A stretch of 64,000 nucleotides of DNA from Doryteuthis pealeii (GCA_023376005.1 CM042156.1:46751016-46815015), one strand, 5' to 3'; positions 1 through 25,814 are shown, numbered from the stretch's first letter. Translations and numbers: made by a program. Notes: generated by a model not told the origin, from the letters alone.

Positions 1-69
1 ACGGGAATCCGAGCAGTCAGCGCAACCTGATGATGATATTTCAAGTGAACCAGTTAATGTTTTTTTTAT

Positions 70-117
<48 letters not shown>

Positions 118-179
118 TTGGCAAATTGTGTTGAATGAAATAATTTTTATTCAAATTCTAAATACTTGTTTGTTTTCAG

Positions 180-13671
<13,492 letters not shown>

Positions 13672-14004
13672 ATTAAAAAAGGTTTTTCACTAAACATTCA
13701 GAGACTGAAAATGAATTCTTATTTTTCCTAAACTTTCATTTTCAGAAAGTGTTTCAGAATTATTTTTTTCCCCCAAATATTTCCTTTGTGTGTATATCAA
13801 GAGTTTTGAAAACAAAAAACAAAAAAAAATACAAAAAATTCATGTCCCTGCGGACCAACCAGATTTCTGTTTATTTACAGACACTGCCAAAATCTCATTC
13901 ACCCCCCACCCCCACCAGGTTTTTAAAAATACAATTTTCAAAGTCCCTAAAAGTAAAAGATTCAACAAAGCAATGCCTTAAAATGAAATAAATAAATAAA
14001 TAAA
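13672..14004 (+). other. DARS1 3' UTR with poly(A) signals
   Basis: AT-rich sequence directly after the stop. Overlapping AATAAA hexamers at 13987-14004 are the first plausible cleavage signals; which is used cannot be told from sequence. Confidence 0.6.
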
Positions 14005-14880
14005 AGGGGGTGGAGGCTTCATTGTGGGTGGGGGGTAAATGTAAACTTTAACATATTCTGCAATCAGTGATTTAAGGCCAAATAAAAAAAAATTCATTCT
14101 ACTGAATCCTGATTTTCTAGGCAAACATTCAATATTCGCCCCATTCTCTATTTGGAAAAGAGGTGCAACTTAAATTTTATTTGCCAGAGGAAATTGCTAT
14201 TTTAATTGTGGTGGAATGAGAAAAAGTAAATTAATCAAATTTTTAACTTTTTAAGAAAAATATTCCAGGCAGCCATTTTGACCAAGGAATTATTAATTTT
14301 GTTTTTCTTGCCGAGAAAATGCTCCTTTATTCCCCAACCCACCTACCTAACCATCTTTGATTTTCTGTCTTCTCTCTGAAATATAAAACAAGGAAAAAAA
14401 AAAAAAAAAGGATATGGTGTGATTTTTTTATTTTTTTTATGAGAGTTATTGTACTGGTTAAAATTCCATTCATTTCTCTTAGATTTATATCTTTATTAAA
14501 AAAAAAAAGAAAGAATTGGGAATCTTGTTTTTGTGTTGTTTTTTCTAAAATTGACATGGTTTCTCTTTCTCCCAGGTGAATTAAAATCAAACATTTAAAG
14601 TGGAATCCCGGACTGCAAGATAGTACCCATTTTTCTATGGCTTGAATAGATAAAATGAATTTTTTTAAAATGTGTTGAAAGTTTTTTTAAAAATTTGAAT
14701 ATCCAACAAGAATGAATGGGAACAAAAACATCTTCAGCATAAGATAACCGAAGGGTTGTCATGCCATAAAATCTAACACCAACTTGACCTTGTGTAACAT
14801 CCTACTTGTGTGGAGAGGTTGGTAAATACATAAACTGAAAATTCATCTCAAGGGTAAGAATTGAGGACTTGGACAATATT
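14005..14880. other. Intergenic, no gene seen
   Basis: AT-rich with poly-A/T runs (14394-14410, 14427-14440, 14498-14512) and an E/F-type tail fragment near 14700-14780 (agggttgtcatgccataaaa). Nothing coding. Confidence 0.55.
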
Positions 14881-14894
14881 ATGACTGTGCAAAG

Positions 14895-15185
14895 TCATAC
14901 TACCCAGCCCAGTCGGGGTCAAGTGGGCTTTGGCCACTGGACCGATAAAGTAATTAACAGCGTTGATCCCAGGGGCTATCCACCCAGGCAATACCTGCCC
15001 CCTTGATTTAAAGGGGCAGGGCTGGGTTTATTGCCCAGTGCCTTATTTGCCCCCCTTGAGGGTAACGCCAATGGGATCAATGCATTTTTTTGCCCCTACC
15101 ACCCATGAGCTTCGGCCCACATAAAAATGTCCTTGTGTCAAGCCTGCATAAGTGGGGTGCATGGCAAATACCTACTATATCAATA
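14895..15185 (+). repeat. Repeat family D (GC-rich SINE-like)
   Basis: Contains gttgatcccaggggctatcc, ggcaatacctgcccccttga and a tail ccttgtgtcaagcctgcata, followed by gcaaatacctac. Sister copies at 18290-18545 and 41590-41885 (-). The tail resembles those of SINE A and C. Confidence 0.8.
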
Positions 15186-15334
15186 TTTTCAAAAGGTGCT
15201 TTGACCAATAGAAAACTTGGTGGAATAAGTGTTGCATGCTGGGGCCCCTTATTTGGGGGTTATTTTGAAGAAAATTAACCTTTCATTAATTGTTTATTCT
15301 GCTACTTTTTGAACACATCTATGAATATATTACA

Positions 15335-15632
15335 TGGAGGTGGGTAGTGTAATGGTTAGAGTTGGGAAAAATGGACTTGTCAACCAGAGCTCAAATCCTG
15401 AAACAAGACTGTTTGTATTTAACATAGTGCTCATACCCTTGGGAAAGGTATGCATCCGATTACTCTCCCTCCATCTATGGATAAATAGTAGGGCAGACTG
15501 GGCTCTTTAATCTTTGCTAGATAACCAGTCTAGGATAAGGAAAACTCTGAATTTTAAACCTGTTAAACTCCGCTGAAGAAATTGACCTTGTGTCACATCC
15601 TGCTTGTGCGGAGGGGTTGGTAAATGTATACA
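15335..15632 (+). repeat. SINE family A
   Basis: tRNA-like A box tagtgtaatggttaga and B box gagctcaaatcctg, body cccttgggaaaggtatgc, tail gaccttgtgtcacatcctgc ending ggtaaatgtatac. Confidence 0.85.
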
Positions 15633-15646
15633 TATATGAATATACT

Positions 15647-16774
15647 AGCTACCGTACCTGGTAATACCCAGGAAAGGTGAAGTTATATGCAGTTCTATAC
15701 TGGATTTACAATAGCAACCGTTGCTAGGTGTGTTTATGGCACTGGTTATACACAGATAGAAATTACCATTTATGTAGTAGATTACGCTTAAATTCTTCAA
15801 ATTGATAAAAACTTGAATTTTTGCCTTTTTAATTAAATTAAGGAAGGAAAGATGTTATTTCACAAAAAATGTTTGTACTTTTAATGTTAGACTTTCTTTA
15901 AATATTGCTGTATAGGTTATTTCACTAAAAAATCCTTTTGACCTTTTAAGAATAATTCCTCTTGTTGTTACTTGATTTCAACGTACTATTACTCCCCTTC
16001 CTTTTCTCCCCTTCCTTTTCTCTCACTGAAATATCTTCTCTTTCCTCTTCCATTATAAAGATGTCCCCAGGGGTTCCATGATTGATTTTTATTGAAGTCA
16101 GGAAAAGGACTGGCTAGTAGCTTAATATGTCTGTAAAGTTTCATCATGATTGGATCACTTGTGTAGGTGCCAACTGGTTATACACTAATAGACAGAAATT
16201 GCCATTTATGTAGTAGATAAATTCATTCATTTCAACAACAGCACTAACTTTGATATGGCTGATTGAATTGAGGAGGTCCATGATAACACTGATATCCTAA
16301 GTTATTTTGTTGGGTAAACAAATTAACTTAATACCATGTTTTTTAAGGAGGATATTTATGCATAGTACCACTGGTAACATCTATACGCATATAAAGGGCA
16401 GTTGTGCGTATATGTATGGCCGGAGTAAACTACGAAAATAAAATAATTAACGACAAAGTAAATATATATACACATTATATATCACCAGGGCTTGATTTTT
16501 GAGCCAAAATAATAGAGATTTGATTTATATTCATGAAGATAATTACAGAATAAGAATTTAAATGATAACAGCATGGATTTTTTAAATTTAATATTTTAGA
16601 TAGTAGACATTTCATAGTAGCTGGATCAATGCATGGTCTATTCTTTTACATAGGGATTTAAATGGGGCATCCCATGAGAATTCAACTCACGATTCAGTAA
16701 TAATGGATCTGCAGGACTAACTTAGAAAATCTCCCTTTACCCAGGCAACGCCGGGTAGCCACTGCTAGTATGTT
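15647..16774. repeat. Family H element with inverted ends
   Basis: Left end tatactagctaccgtacctg plus gtaatacccagg; right end, read inverted, acatactagcagtggctacc plus cggcgttgcctgggt. About 1.1 kb, no protein recognised inside. A C-type SINE scrap lies at 16640-16720 (-). Confidence 0.5.
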
Positions 16775-16999
16775 ATATACCCAACATCAGGTATATAAAA
16801 CAAGGAGAGTCATCTTGCTTGTATAATAGAGAGAGAGAGAGAGAGTTAGACTTTAATTAACAAGCACAACAACTTGGTGTTACTTGATCAAGTTTTATTT
16901 CTTAGCCCTGATTCCACCATGGTGGGGGGGGGTTACCTGTCAAAGCCGACAATACGTATATGCTCCTTGAAAGCCGGGCCGCATCTCTAACTAACTAAA

Positions 17000-17440
17000 C
17001 TTATTCTTATCCTGGGCTAGACAGGTGTTCGGAGAGGCCCCTCCGATCAAGCAGCTGGTGACGTCAAGCCCTAGCACCTATATGATTTTCCCAACCCTAT
17101 TGCCCTTATGGCAAGCCCCAACCCCTTTTTATCTTATGAGTGCGAGAAGGCGGTGACTGAGGGTCTACATGTCTTGGGAATGACGTTAAACTCTATCTGA
17201 TGGTAAGGTTCCAGTTTTGGAGGTTCGGGGAATGTGGAGCACCCCTTCATCACCAATGCTCCCTGGTCCACTCTGACCCAGAGTGGTAGTACCTGTTAGG
17301 GTCCCATCTATGGGTTGAATAGAAAAACATGAGTTGATAATCAAAATTGTATTATGCATTAAGAATGAATTTATTTCACAACTTTGTCGGTATTAAATGA
17401 CCCACCGAGGTTGATATGCTGTAAAACAAAACAAACCAAA
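17000..17440 (+). repeat. Repeat family E
   Basis: Has gaggcccctccgatcaagca, ggcggtgactgagggtctac, ggggaatgtggagcaccc and tail tgacccaccgaggttgatat. A second short tail follows at 17460-17500. Confidence 0.85.
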
Positions 17441-17741
17441 CTAATTACCAATAGAAGTATTTGGCATAGAATAACCTAAGGGGTTGACATGCCGTAAAAC
17501 CCAACCAACCAACCAACCAAACCTAAACTTATTCTCACGCATCCAATCACACGCCTTTTAAAGGGTTAAGGGTTATTAACCGCCCACCGGGTAAATTTTC
17601 CCTAAGACCCCATAATTTTTAATCTAACAGACCTTAATTCAAATTTCTAGCTACAGATACATTCACAATTTACCACTGTCCATAAATAGTAAACACATAT
17701 ATACAATGTTTAATCTATATAGTAGGTATTTACCAATCTGC

Positions 17742-17866
17742 CATGGGTAGGATGTGACACAAGGTCGCAAGTATGGGGCATCCAGTGAGAATTGAACTTG
17801 CTATTCAGTAATGGATCTGCAAGACTAGCTTGCTAACCATTACACCATGATGGGATGCCCTTTTTA
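17742..17866 (-). repeat. SINE family C, tRNA-like
   Basis: On the - strand: gggcatcccatcatggtgta, gttagcaagctagtcttgca, then gttcaattctcactggatgc with ccc. Ends gggcatc and gatgccc can pair like a tRNA acceptor stem. The tail gaccttgtgtcacatcctac follows. Confidence 0.85.
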
Positions 17867-17924
17867 TCTGTATTGTGGTTTAATAGTAAATCTTTATTTT
17901 TGATCTTGTATTTTATCTAAACTA

Positions 17925-18235
17925 ACGATATATGCACGCTCCGGGTACAAGTATTCAAATTTTAATGTAATAAAATATATTAAATTAGAATTAGCTTTCC
18001 TGTTCACACTATAAAGCGCAATTTTTTTTTTTTTTGTATATATAAATACAATTGCATGTTATTAGTATGTAGATTTGTCCGTCAATATAAATAATGTAAA
18101 ACTATTTTTTATTAATAATTGAGATTTAAATAAAAATAAAATCATGGAGAATGTGACGTAAATAAGGGAATTGTGACTTGAGTGATATATTTTTGGTTAC
18201 AACCAAACACACAATCTCTATTATAATAAGATGTA
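17925..18235 (+). repeat. AT-rich repeat, pair with 29995-30647
   Basis: atatgcacgctccgggtaca through tataataagat matches 29995-30647 closely (gcatgttattagtatgtaga, atcatggagaatgtga). The copy at 30 kb has extra sequence inserted. Confidence 0.75.
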
Positions 18236-18289
18236 TTACTTTGGTTTTCATCTCTTTTTCTCAATTACCAATACTTACCTGGACTATTC

Positions 18290-18545
18290 TGACGGTCCAG
18301 GGCTGAAACCCCTGGACCGGTTAAGTAATTAATGGTGTTGATCCCAGGGGGCTATCTACCTCCCAGGCAATACCTGCCCCCTTGATTTAAAGGGTCAGGG
18401 CTGTGTTTATTGCCCCGTGCCGCCCCTCTTGAGGGAGAATGCATTTTTTGCACCTATCATCCCATGAGTTCTGCTTAGTGGGTGGTCCCACATTAAAAAA
18501 CCTTGTGTCACACCTGCATACGTCTGATGGGCAGTAAATACCTAC
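18290..18545 (+). repeat. Repeat family D
   Basis: ggtgttgatcccaggggg, caatacctgcccccttga, then tail ccttgtgtcacacctgcata and gcagtaaatacctac. Confidence 0.85.
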
Positions 18546-18653
18546 TTACCTGGACTATTCATGAAATCATTAGAAACAAAACAAATCTGGCAGTTGATGT
18601 TTTAGCAGCATACAGGAGGAAAGTGATAGTTGTACCAATCATTATTGGAGTAC

Positions 18654-19056
18654 TGTGTGGTACCTTGATTTACAAGTGCCCCAAGATACAAGTTTTCTTT
18701 TACTCATTCGATTTTTTTATTTAAAAAATTTTTTTACAGTGTTGAGAGCTAAAATTTAAGGTAAAAGTGAGCAACAGATATGCTTATGTTAATAAGTTCA
18801 CTAAAAACATTTAAGTTTCCAATTCTATTATGTTAAAGAAAAATATTATTCATAAAAAAAACCCAAAAACATTGCTGCACACAATTAATTGTATTCTATT
18901 TTATTATGGTTTTTATATAATAGTGCTATTTTTCTTCTTTAAAAAAAAAATTTAAAGTGTTTTTTTATGGGGGGGGGGTGCATTTTAGTTTATTTTAATG
19001 CAGGAAATTGAGTTATGAGTGGAATGAATTAAACACGTAAGTCAAGGTACCACTGA
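18654..19056. mobile_element. MITE with gtggtaccttga ends
   Basis: Left end tgtggtaccttgatttacaa and right end, read inverted, cagtggtaccttgacttacg. The inner arms are poor. This kind of end is widespread in non-autonomous DNA transposons of invertebrates; superfamily uncertain. Confidence 0.65.
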
Positions 19057-20030
19057 ACTCTGAAAAGCTTTGGAAAAATTGAGACTATTCAGATACAACT
19101 AAATGCAGACAGACTTGCTGGTCTGAAACTTTAAGACAAGACAAAAAAAAAAAAATTCAACAAATTAATAAAATAAAAATAAAAACAAACACAAATGTAT
19201 AAAAAAAAGATCCAGGTATTTTTAATTTCTGTAAATATCATTCACTAGAGATTACATCAATTTATTTTATTTTAATTGTTGTCTTCTATTTGAGACTCTC
19301 CCTTCCTCTCTTCAAAGAGAATGAAAAGCTTACAGGAGAGAATGCTGGGGGAGGGGGGGTAGATAGCTGCCAGCAGAGCTTGTATATATGTGTGGGAAGG
19401 ATTTGCTACTTTTCTCTTCAAAATGGTGCCTGCATTTTGTCACAGGAAGTTTGATTAGCGTCTCATTTTATGTGTAGATTTGGGGGGTTCAGGAGTTGTT
19501 TTTTTCCGAAGGTTGATTATGGTTCCAACAGCCAGAGATTGAAAACTAGAACAATAACCGTTTTGTGTTTCTTCTTTGCTTTCTTCTCCAAATTTCTAAG
19601 TAATAATCAATGTCTTCAATTGATGAACCAATTGTATAAATGAGAAAAGTATTTATTGGAAAGCAATGGAGGGGGGGGTTCAATTTGACCATTTTTTTTT
19701 TACAAATGGAGGAACGAGTCATTCACCAAAAATTCATCTACAGTTTAAATAATATAAAAAAAAAAATAGAAGGTAAAAGTTCATATTTGACAATGAACTG
19801 AATGCAAAACGTAAAGAAAATTCATTGATTTTTATCTTGTCTGCTGTCTTCATTGATTTCCTTTAAGAAACTCGACCCTCAGAGTGGAAAGAATTGTTTG
19901 TTTCAGAGAAATGTTGCCCAAGTGGATTTTAAACAGATATTGGTGACATTTCCATTTACAAAAAAAAAAAAATACTCAACATTTGTGTTGCAATCACTTT
20001 ATTCTAATTATATGTTCTCTGGTTCATAAA
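19057..20030. other. Intergenic, no gene seen
   Basis: AT-rich with homopolymer runs (19142-19154, 19757-19766, 19960-19971) and G runs (19352, 19671). No repeats I can name and no coding pattern. Confidence 0.5.
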
Positions 20031-20036
20031 GTAAAG

Positions 20037-20514
20037 ACAGACGCTGAGGCAATCTATCCCCTTTTCACTAGCACTAGACCAAAGACAGTGTTTTTGGTGT
20101 CTTAAGGCATGTGTGTGTGTGTGTGTGTGTTTGTCAGTGTAAATGATTTTGGAATATGCCTACAGAGGAACCCTCCATGTCTCATTGTTTCTGCTTGCCT
20201 GTCCCCCCTCTCTGTCATATCTGACTATATATATGATACTTTTCTTTGTCTTGGACGGGAGATTAAATATATATTAGCCATCTTTTATAATCTTCCTAAA
20301 TGCAGAAAATCTGTTAAATCTTTTGTTTCAGTCTTTGTGTCTTTTTTTTTGTCCTTCCGATCTTATCTCGTTCTGTTATAAAAGTGCCATACCTACCATC
20401 AGTTCCTACTTTACCGCAAAGATCTCTGTGCTACTCATATGCTGAGTTGGCAATGGCCGGTATTGAACCCGGAACCTTGTCGGACGCTCTACCAACTAAG
20501 CTAAACTGACCCTC
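20037..20514 (-). repeat. SINE family B split by a 280-bp insert
   Basis: The body (ccccttttcactagcactag) is at 20060-20104. It resumes at 20386 (ctaccatcagttcctacttt) and ends with the head (gctctaccaactaagctaaa). The insert 20105-20385 starts with a (TG)n run and is unidentified. Confidence 0.8.
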
Positions 20515-20643
20515 TCTGGTTCATACTAAAAGCTAATAACCTTTGGTTACAAAGTTCAAGTCTTACCCAGAAAGAGACGTATCTGAACATTTTCATTGTG
20601 GCAACACACTACCACTTATCTAAATTAGTTTTTCTAATTTTAT

Positions 20644-20780
20644 GTATTAATTTCTGTGCAGGTGAGGCCTATGTACAAGGTGAGAGTTGTGTGACTTATC
20701 TAAAACACTTAAGCAGTCAAAAAGTATCTGCAAAAGAAAGGTATGAAATCAATAAGGACATGGTACAGATATTATGCTAA
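20644..20780 (+). pseudogene. Exon-like reading frame, unidentified
   Basis: After an acceptor-like tttctgtgcag, a frame reads AYVQGESCVTYLKHLSSQKV then SAKERYEINKDMVQILC and a stop at 20778-20780. Codon use looks protein-like, unlike the surroundings. No family recognised; a transposon or retrocopy fragment is likelier than a gene. Confidence 0.3.
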
Positions 20781-21224
20781 GGCCTCCCCCTTTCTATGTA
20801 ACTGAAGAAATGGGCTGCAGAAAGTGTAGGCAGGGTAGAGACAGCGACCTACAGTCAGGTCACCCAAAAACCTCAACCACTGATGAACAAGTTAATGCCA
20901 TTCACTGTATGACATAAGTTCTGGTTTGGTTCACACTGTCTTGGAGATGAGTCACAAGAATGCTGATGCCACAGCTCAAACTGAAAGCGGTTGATATTTC
21001 CAGAATGCTTCTAGGCTAAGCCTAAGCATTTCAACTACAGATTAGTAAATTCAAGATGAAACCTTGGTTCACTACTTCAAACCTGAATCAAAGACACAAA
21101 GCAAACTGGAAATACTGGTTCTCCACCACTGAAGCATATCTGTTGGTAGGCTTCTGTTTTTTTTTTGTAAATTCTGAAGGCATAATTATGGTAATTTTTT
21201 CTTAGGTAGTCTATTGAATGTCAA

Positions 21225-21567
21225 GTAGTGGCAACATGTTTCAAACAGGACCATCCTAAAGAGAACTGGACTCCCTGGCATGCACGACATACTTGTCCAG
21301 CGCAACCTGAGATTGGCTGGCCACTTAAACAGACTTGGGAATGACAGATTGCCAAAGCAGATTCTGTACTCTCAACTGAGAGAGGGATCACATGGAATTG
21401 GTAGACCAAATCTCAGGTATGAAGACAACATCAAGAGAAATCTGGAGGACTTTAACAACCCCATAAGCAGTTGGCAAGACAACCAGAGACCAAATCTATT
21501 GGAGGAAACGGATTCACGTGGTGTGATCATCAGATACAATGGACAGCAAGTAAATAAAAAAAGGTAG
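21225..21567 (+). pseudogene. LINE reverse-transcriptase C-terminal fragment
   Basis: Frame from 21280 reads VQRNLRLAGHLNRLGNDRLP, KQILYSQL and GRPNLRYEDNIKRNLEDFN. LRWAGH..R....RLPKQ and GRP.LR..D..KRDL are the usual C-terminal block of endonuclease/RT LINEs. No RT or endonuclease domain is nearby, so it is a 5'-truncated relic. Confidence 0.75.
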
Positions 21568-21870
21568 TCTATTAATGGAGAGTAATATGCATCAGAATTA
21601 AGACAACTAAAGGAAGCAATCAGGTTGTAATGCTGAGGGCAGGTGTCTTCTTACTCCAGTTATAACATACTCATTTACACTAATTAGGTTACTGTAGATG
21701 AAGCAACAGTGGCTTTGAATGGCTACTCCATCCCCCAGTTTCTTAAACTCAATCCCACCTGCATGGTTGTCATTTTGGAAACAATGATTAGATCATGTGC
21801 TGTAAAGGAGTTTTTGGAGGATGGATTGCAATGTTAGTGCATTGATGTCAAGAGAGACTATATTGACATA

Positions 21871-22175
21871 TGGAGGCGCGTGGGCTAATGATTAGAGTCA
21901 TAGGAAATGGACTCGTCGACCCGAGTTCAATTCCTCGACAAAGCAGTTTGCATTTCACAATGTGCTAATACCCTTGGGAAAGGTATGAATCCAAATTTCC
22001 CTCCAGCTATGGGTCAATAGCAGGGCAGACTGGGCTCTTTAATGCATGGCCAGGTAACCAGTCTAGGAGAAGGAAAACTCTGAATTCAAACCTGTTAAAC
22101 TCCGCTTAAGAAATTGATCTTGTGTTGCATCTTGCTCGTGCAGAGAATTTGGTAAATATATATATATATATATTG
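21871..22175 (+). repeat. SINE family A ending in (TA)n
   Basis: Head tggaggcgcgtgggctaatg, B box gagttcaattcctcg, body cccttgggaaaggtatga, tail gttgcatcttgctcgtgcag then ggtaaatatatata. Confidence 0.9.
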
Positions 22176-22179
22176 AAAT

Positions 22180-23170
22180 AGTGAAAAACTGCCTGGTTTC
22201 TCCAACTCCTGTGTTGGTTGTTCAAAAAGTTTCAAATCTATCATAAGGATATTAATACAAGTTAAAAACACAGTAAGTGTACCCTAAAGTGGTATTTAAA
22301 AAAAAAAAATTTATAGACTTCATTTTTCCAATACAAATATCATTAAGCTGTCAAGAAATGTTTTAAAAAAAAAAAAAAAAAATAAATTTTTTTTTACTTA
22401 AGTTTTTTTTCAAATTTTTATTTTATTATATTAAAATCTGTTTATATCTTGAGAGTATTTGAACCAAATTTTGATACCTGCTTTGGAAAAATAAGGTTGA
22501 AAAAAAAAAAAAAACTTTTTTTTTTCATTTATTTTCACTGGTGAAAAGACTCAGTATTGAAAGTTGACACAGATTCACTCACATCAATGTGACATGAATA
22601 CACCAAATCTTTTTATGTGGCTAAGATGAATAAAGAACTGAAAAGGGTCATAAAACCTAAAACACCTGGATAAATATTAAGCTTAATACTATGACGAGAG
22701 GGAGGAAGATTATTATTGCTCTAACCTACAAACTGCCTCTGTCTTGAATAACACTGGCATTTCAACTATCAAATATGCATTGCTTTTATTTTTTGACAAT
22801 ATTTAAACAACTTGGAATAAGTTGAGACTTCTCCTTATTAAAGGTTTTATTTATCACTTTCTGTGATGCGTTATATAAAGGGAATAGATGTACACAACTA
22901 CCAGGCAGTCCTATTTATCCACCTCCACATTATCCTATTAGTGTATTACAGACCTTTTGAGAGTCTTTCCAAACGCTGTGTCAATATTGATAGATGGGGT
23001 TGAACAAAGTTACAAGGCAGTTCTACTGCTGCTGTTTAAAGAAGGAAAAGTTTTGTAGCAATTGCACTTAGAAAAAATCAAATCAAATTGGTATAACATG
23101 GTGAGTTATTTTTGTTAGTTAAAAAGGAAATGATTTTGTTAAAATGGGAAAAATCAAAATATTTGTATAA
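22180..23170. other. Intergenic, no gene seen
   Basis: AT-rich with A/T runs (22298-22312, 22364-22400, 22500-22526). Nothing coding and no named repeat. Confidence 0.5.
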
Positions 23171-23172
23171 AT

Positions 23173-23570
23173 TTGATTTTACTTATTGTGTTTACAGTTA
23201 AATTATAGTTAAAAAAGGTGATTTTACTTATTGTGTTTACAGTTAAATTATAGTTAAAAAAGGTGATTTTACTTATTGTGTTTACAGTTAAATTATAGTT
23301 AAAAAAGGTGATTTTACTTATTGTGTTTACAGTTAAATTATAGTTAAAAAAGGTGATTTTACTTTTTGTGTTTACAGTTAAATTATAGTTAAAAAAAAAG
23401 GTGATTTTACTTATTGTGTTTACAGTTATTATAGTTAAAAAGGTGATTTACTTATTGTGTTACAGTTAAATTATATTAAAAAGGTGATTTTACTTATTGT
23501 GTTTACAGTTAAATTATAGTTAAAAGGTGATTTTACTTATTGTGTTTACAGTTAAATTATAGTTAAAGGT
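23173..23570. repeat. 45-bp tandem array, about nine copies
   Basis: Unit: gattttacttattgtgttta, cagttaaattatagttaaaa, aaggt. Copies start near 23174, 23219, 23264, 23309 and 23354, then the last four have small deletions or extra A. Each unit holds a sequence resembling a 3' splice site (ttattgtgtttacag). Confidence 0.95.
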
Positions 23571-23881
23571 GTTTACAGGCTACTAAGGTGATATGTTCAT
23601 CAAAGCTGTCAGAAATCAAGGGGTAGACTTATTTTAGGGGCTGGCAGATAGCACTTGTTAACCTTGTGATGACTGCAAAATAGCTACAATTTTTTCTATA
23701 AAAAAGACACTCTAAATTGTAAAAAATCAGTCAGATCAGAGAGAACCAGAAGGAAGAACGACTGAAATTGCTGAAATAAGAAATCTTTGCCACTAGAAGA
23801 AATAGAAATTGCTCTTTTTACTGTTAGTCTTGAAGTTATATTCTTATATAGATAAGATTTTTGTTTGACCCTAACTTGTAA

Positions 23882-24128
23882 GTAAAGTCGCTAGGGTGGC
23901 CTAAAGTTGGTATTAGCCAATCACTGAGGAAGTCTATCCCCTTTTCACTAGTGCTAGACCAAGAGATTGTTTTTGCATCTGAGGTAGAGTGCCAAAGCTA
24001 CCATCATCTCCTTACTTTACCACACAGATCCCTGTGCTACTCATATGTTGAGTTGGTGAGGGCCAGTAACGAACTAGGAAACGTTGTGGTTTTTAACCGA
24101 ACACTGTACCGACTGAGCTAACCCAGCC
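23882..24128 (-). repeat. SINE family B
   Basis: Full-length copy: tail side gtaaagtcgctagggtggcc, body ccccttttcactagtgctag, head side ctgtaccgactgagctaacc. Confidence 0.9.
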
Positions 24129-24374
24129 ATAACTTGTACTAGGATAGAAGTGTAGATCTGTACACTGTGGATTTAACTATTTCTCTTTGGCACTTCTGCT
24201 TAAGATCAGAGTATAGTAACTGTATGCATGGTAACCTAAGGATTTTAAAAAAAAATCATTTAAAAAGGTAGAATCAAATATAATTGATTTCATCTTGCAA
24301 ATGTTTTATATTAAAAAAAAAAAACAAACAAACAAACAGACTTGGGTTTTCATGGGTACAAACACTACACTGAT

Positions 24375-24545
24375 AGAGTCCCATCATGGTGTAATAGTTA
24401 GCAAGCTAGTCTTGCAGATCCATTACAACCAAATAGCAAGTTTGATTCTCATACTTGTGATTTGTATATATTTACAAACCCCTCTGCACTGGTAGGATCC
24501 GACACAAGGTCAATTTCTTAAGCAGAGTTTAAGAGGTTTGAATTC
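24375..24545 (+). repeat. SINE family C joined to an inverted A-type tail
   Basis: Head tcccatcatggtgtaatagt, ttagcaagctagtcttgcag, B-box-like gtttgattctcatac. After 24460 the sequence is the reverse complement of the A/C tail (gacacaaggtcaatttctta), so two pieces meet here. Confidence 0.7.
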
Positions 24546-24604
24546 TGTTGGAGTTTTTTGGTAATATAAGAGGGCTGAGGTCCATCACTTAAACTTAGAC
24601 TCGG

Positions 24605-24905
24605 CATGGTCACATTTACTAAAGCCAGTCAATCAACAGCTTGAATACGTGGTTAGTTAACTAATTACCAATACAGAAAGCCATTCATTAGCACGTTAGT
24701 TGACATTGACGAATGGACCTGCAACCAATGAGTTTGCTCAACACGAGGATTTTACCCAACACAAAGGAACAACCAAAAGATCATACCCAACACTAAGGGA
24801 CACCAAGGAGCAACCAAAGTTTCTTCACTAAAGATCGCGCTCTGCTTAACACGAGATCTTCACTGGAAAATGCTCTCACTTGAAGCCTAAAAATGGCCAC
24901 AAAAA
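24605..24905 (-). repeat. 300-bp LTR-like unit, copy 1
   Basis: Reverse complement matches 55750-56048: gctgttgattgactggcttt and agtctaagtttaagtg match the region of the copy-2 TATA box; aggcttcaagtgagagc matches the far end. Contains repeated cccaacac-a-aagga stretches. Confidence 0.6.
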
Positions 24906-24954
24906 TCGTAAAAAATTGCAGACCATGACAATTGAATAGCAAGTTTGATTCTCA

Positions 24955-25225
24955 GATGGTATATTTATCAACCCCTCCACACGAGCAGGACCAACACAAG
25001 GTCAGTTTCTTAAGCGGAGTTTAACAGTTTGAATTCAGTTTTCCTTCTAGACTGGTTACTTAATCAAGCTTAAAGAGCCCAGTCTCTCTAACTATTTACC
25101 CATAGATGAGGGAGAGTAGTTGGATGCATACCTTTCCAAAGGGTATTACTGATAGGTGAAATGTAAACAGCCTCGTCCAGGATTTGAACTCTGGTTGACT
25201 AGTCCATTACACCACATGCCTCCAT
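24955..25225 (-). repeat. SINE family A
   Basis: Tail side gaccaacacaaggtcagttt, body gtttacccatagatgagg-like, B box inverted gtccaggatttgaact, head side ccattacaccacatgcctcc. Confidence 0.85.
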
Positions 25226-25814
25226 TGTGACTTTGTATCACATCTTACCTTGATAAGTTGGGTAAATATCTACTAGACTCATTATAAAGTGACACATTGA
25301 TCCTGGGTTAAGTGCACAGGTACTACACTAAATGCTGATCCATATGTAAATACACCAACCATTATTTATGCTCCATGATTTTTTTTTTGTGCCAATCCCC
25401 TAAGAGGCTAATTTCATCAGTTCTTGTTTTTCTTTATCAGCTGTCAAAGTTAAAGAATAGAAAAGAATTCGTTTTTTTTTCACCTAAAAACTTACACGTG
25501 AGAGGAAAGAAAGAAAAAAAAAAAATGACATTTCCACAGGAAAATCTGAAGTTGGAAAGAATATCATTGATCGTTCATTTCTGAACAGACGTCAATAAAA
25601 CATGTTGAGAATGGGGAATATGAAAGAAACTCCATTTTCTATACAAGAATAGAAAAAAAAAGCTAAAGTCAGTTTTTTTTTCCCCGTGGTGGGGGGGGGG
25701 GGGGGGTTGTTATAACAAAACCAAAATGACAAAGAAAATCCAACTATCATGAACAGAATGTTTCTGCTTTAGAATCCTTCTACAATTCTGAAAATTAAGG
25801 AAGAAAAAAAAAAA

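Noticed and set aside
1..70. Possible upstream DARS1 exon at the window start
   Set aside because: No frame resembles the AspRS region before VWVVSAAAPQ, and there is no donor site in a suitable place.
23173..23570. CRISPR array
   Set aside because: Units are contiguous with no unique spacers, and the context is animal DNA.
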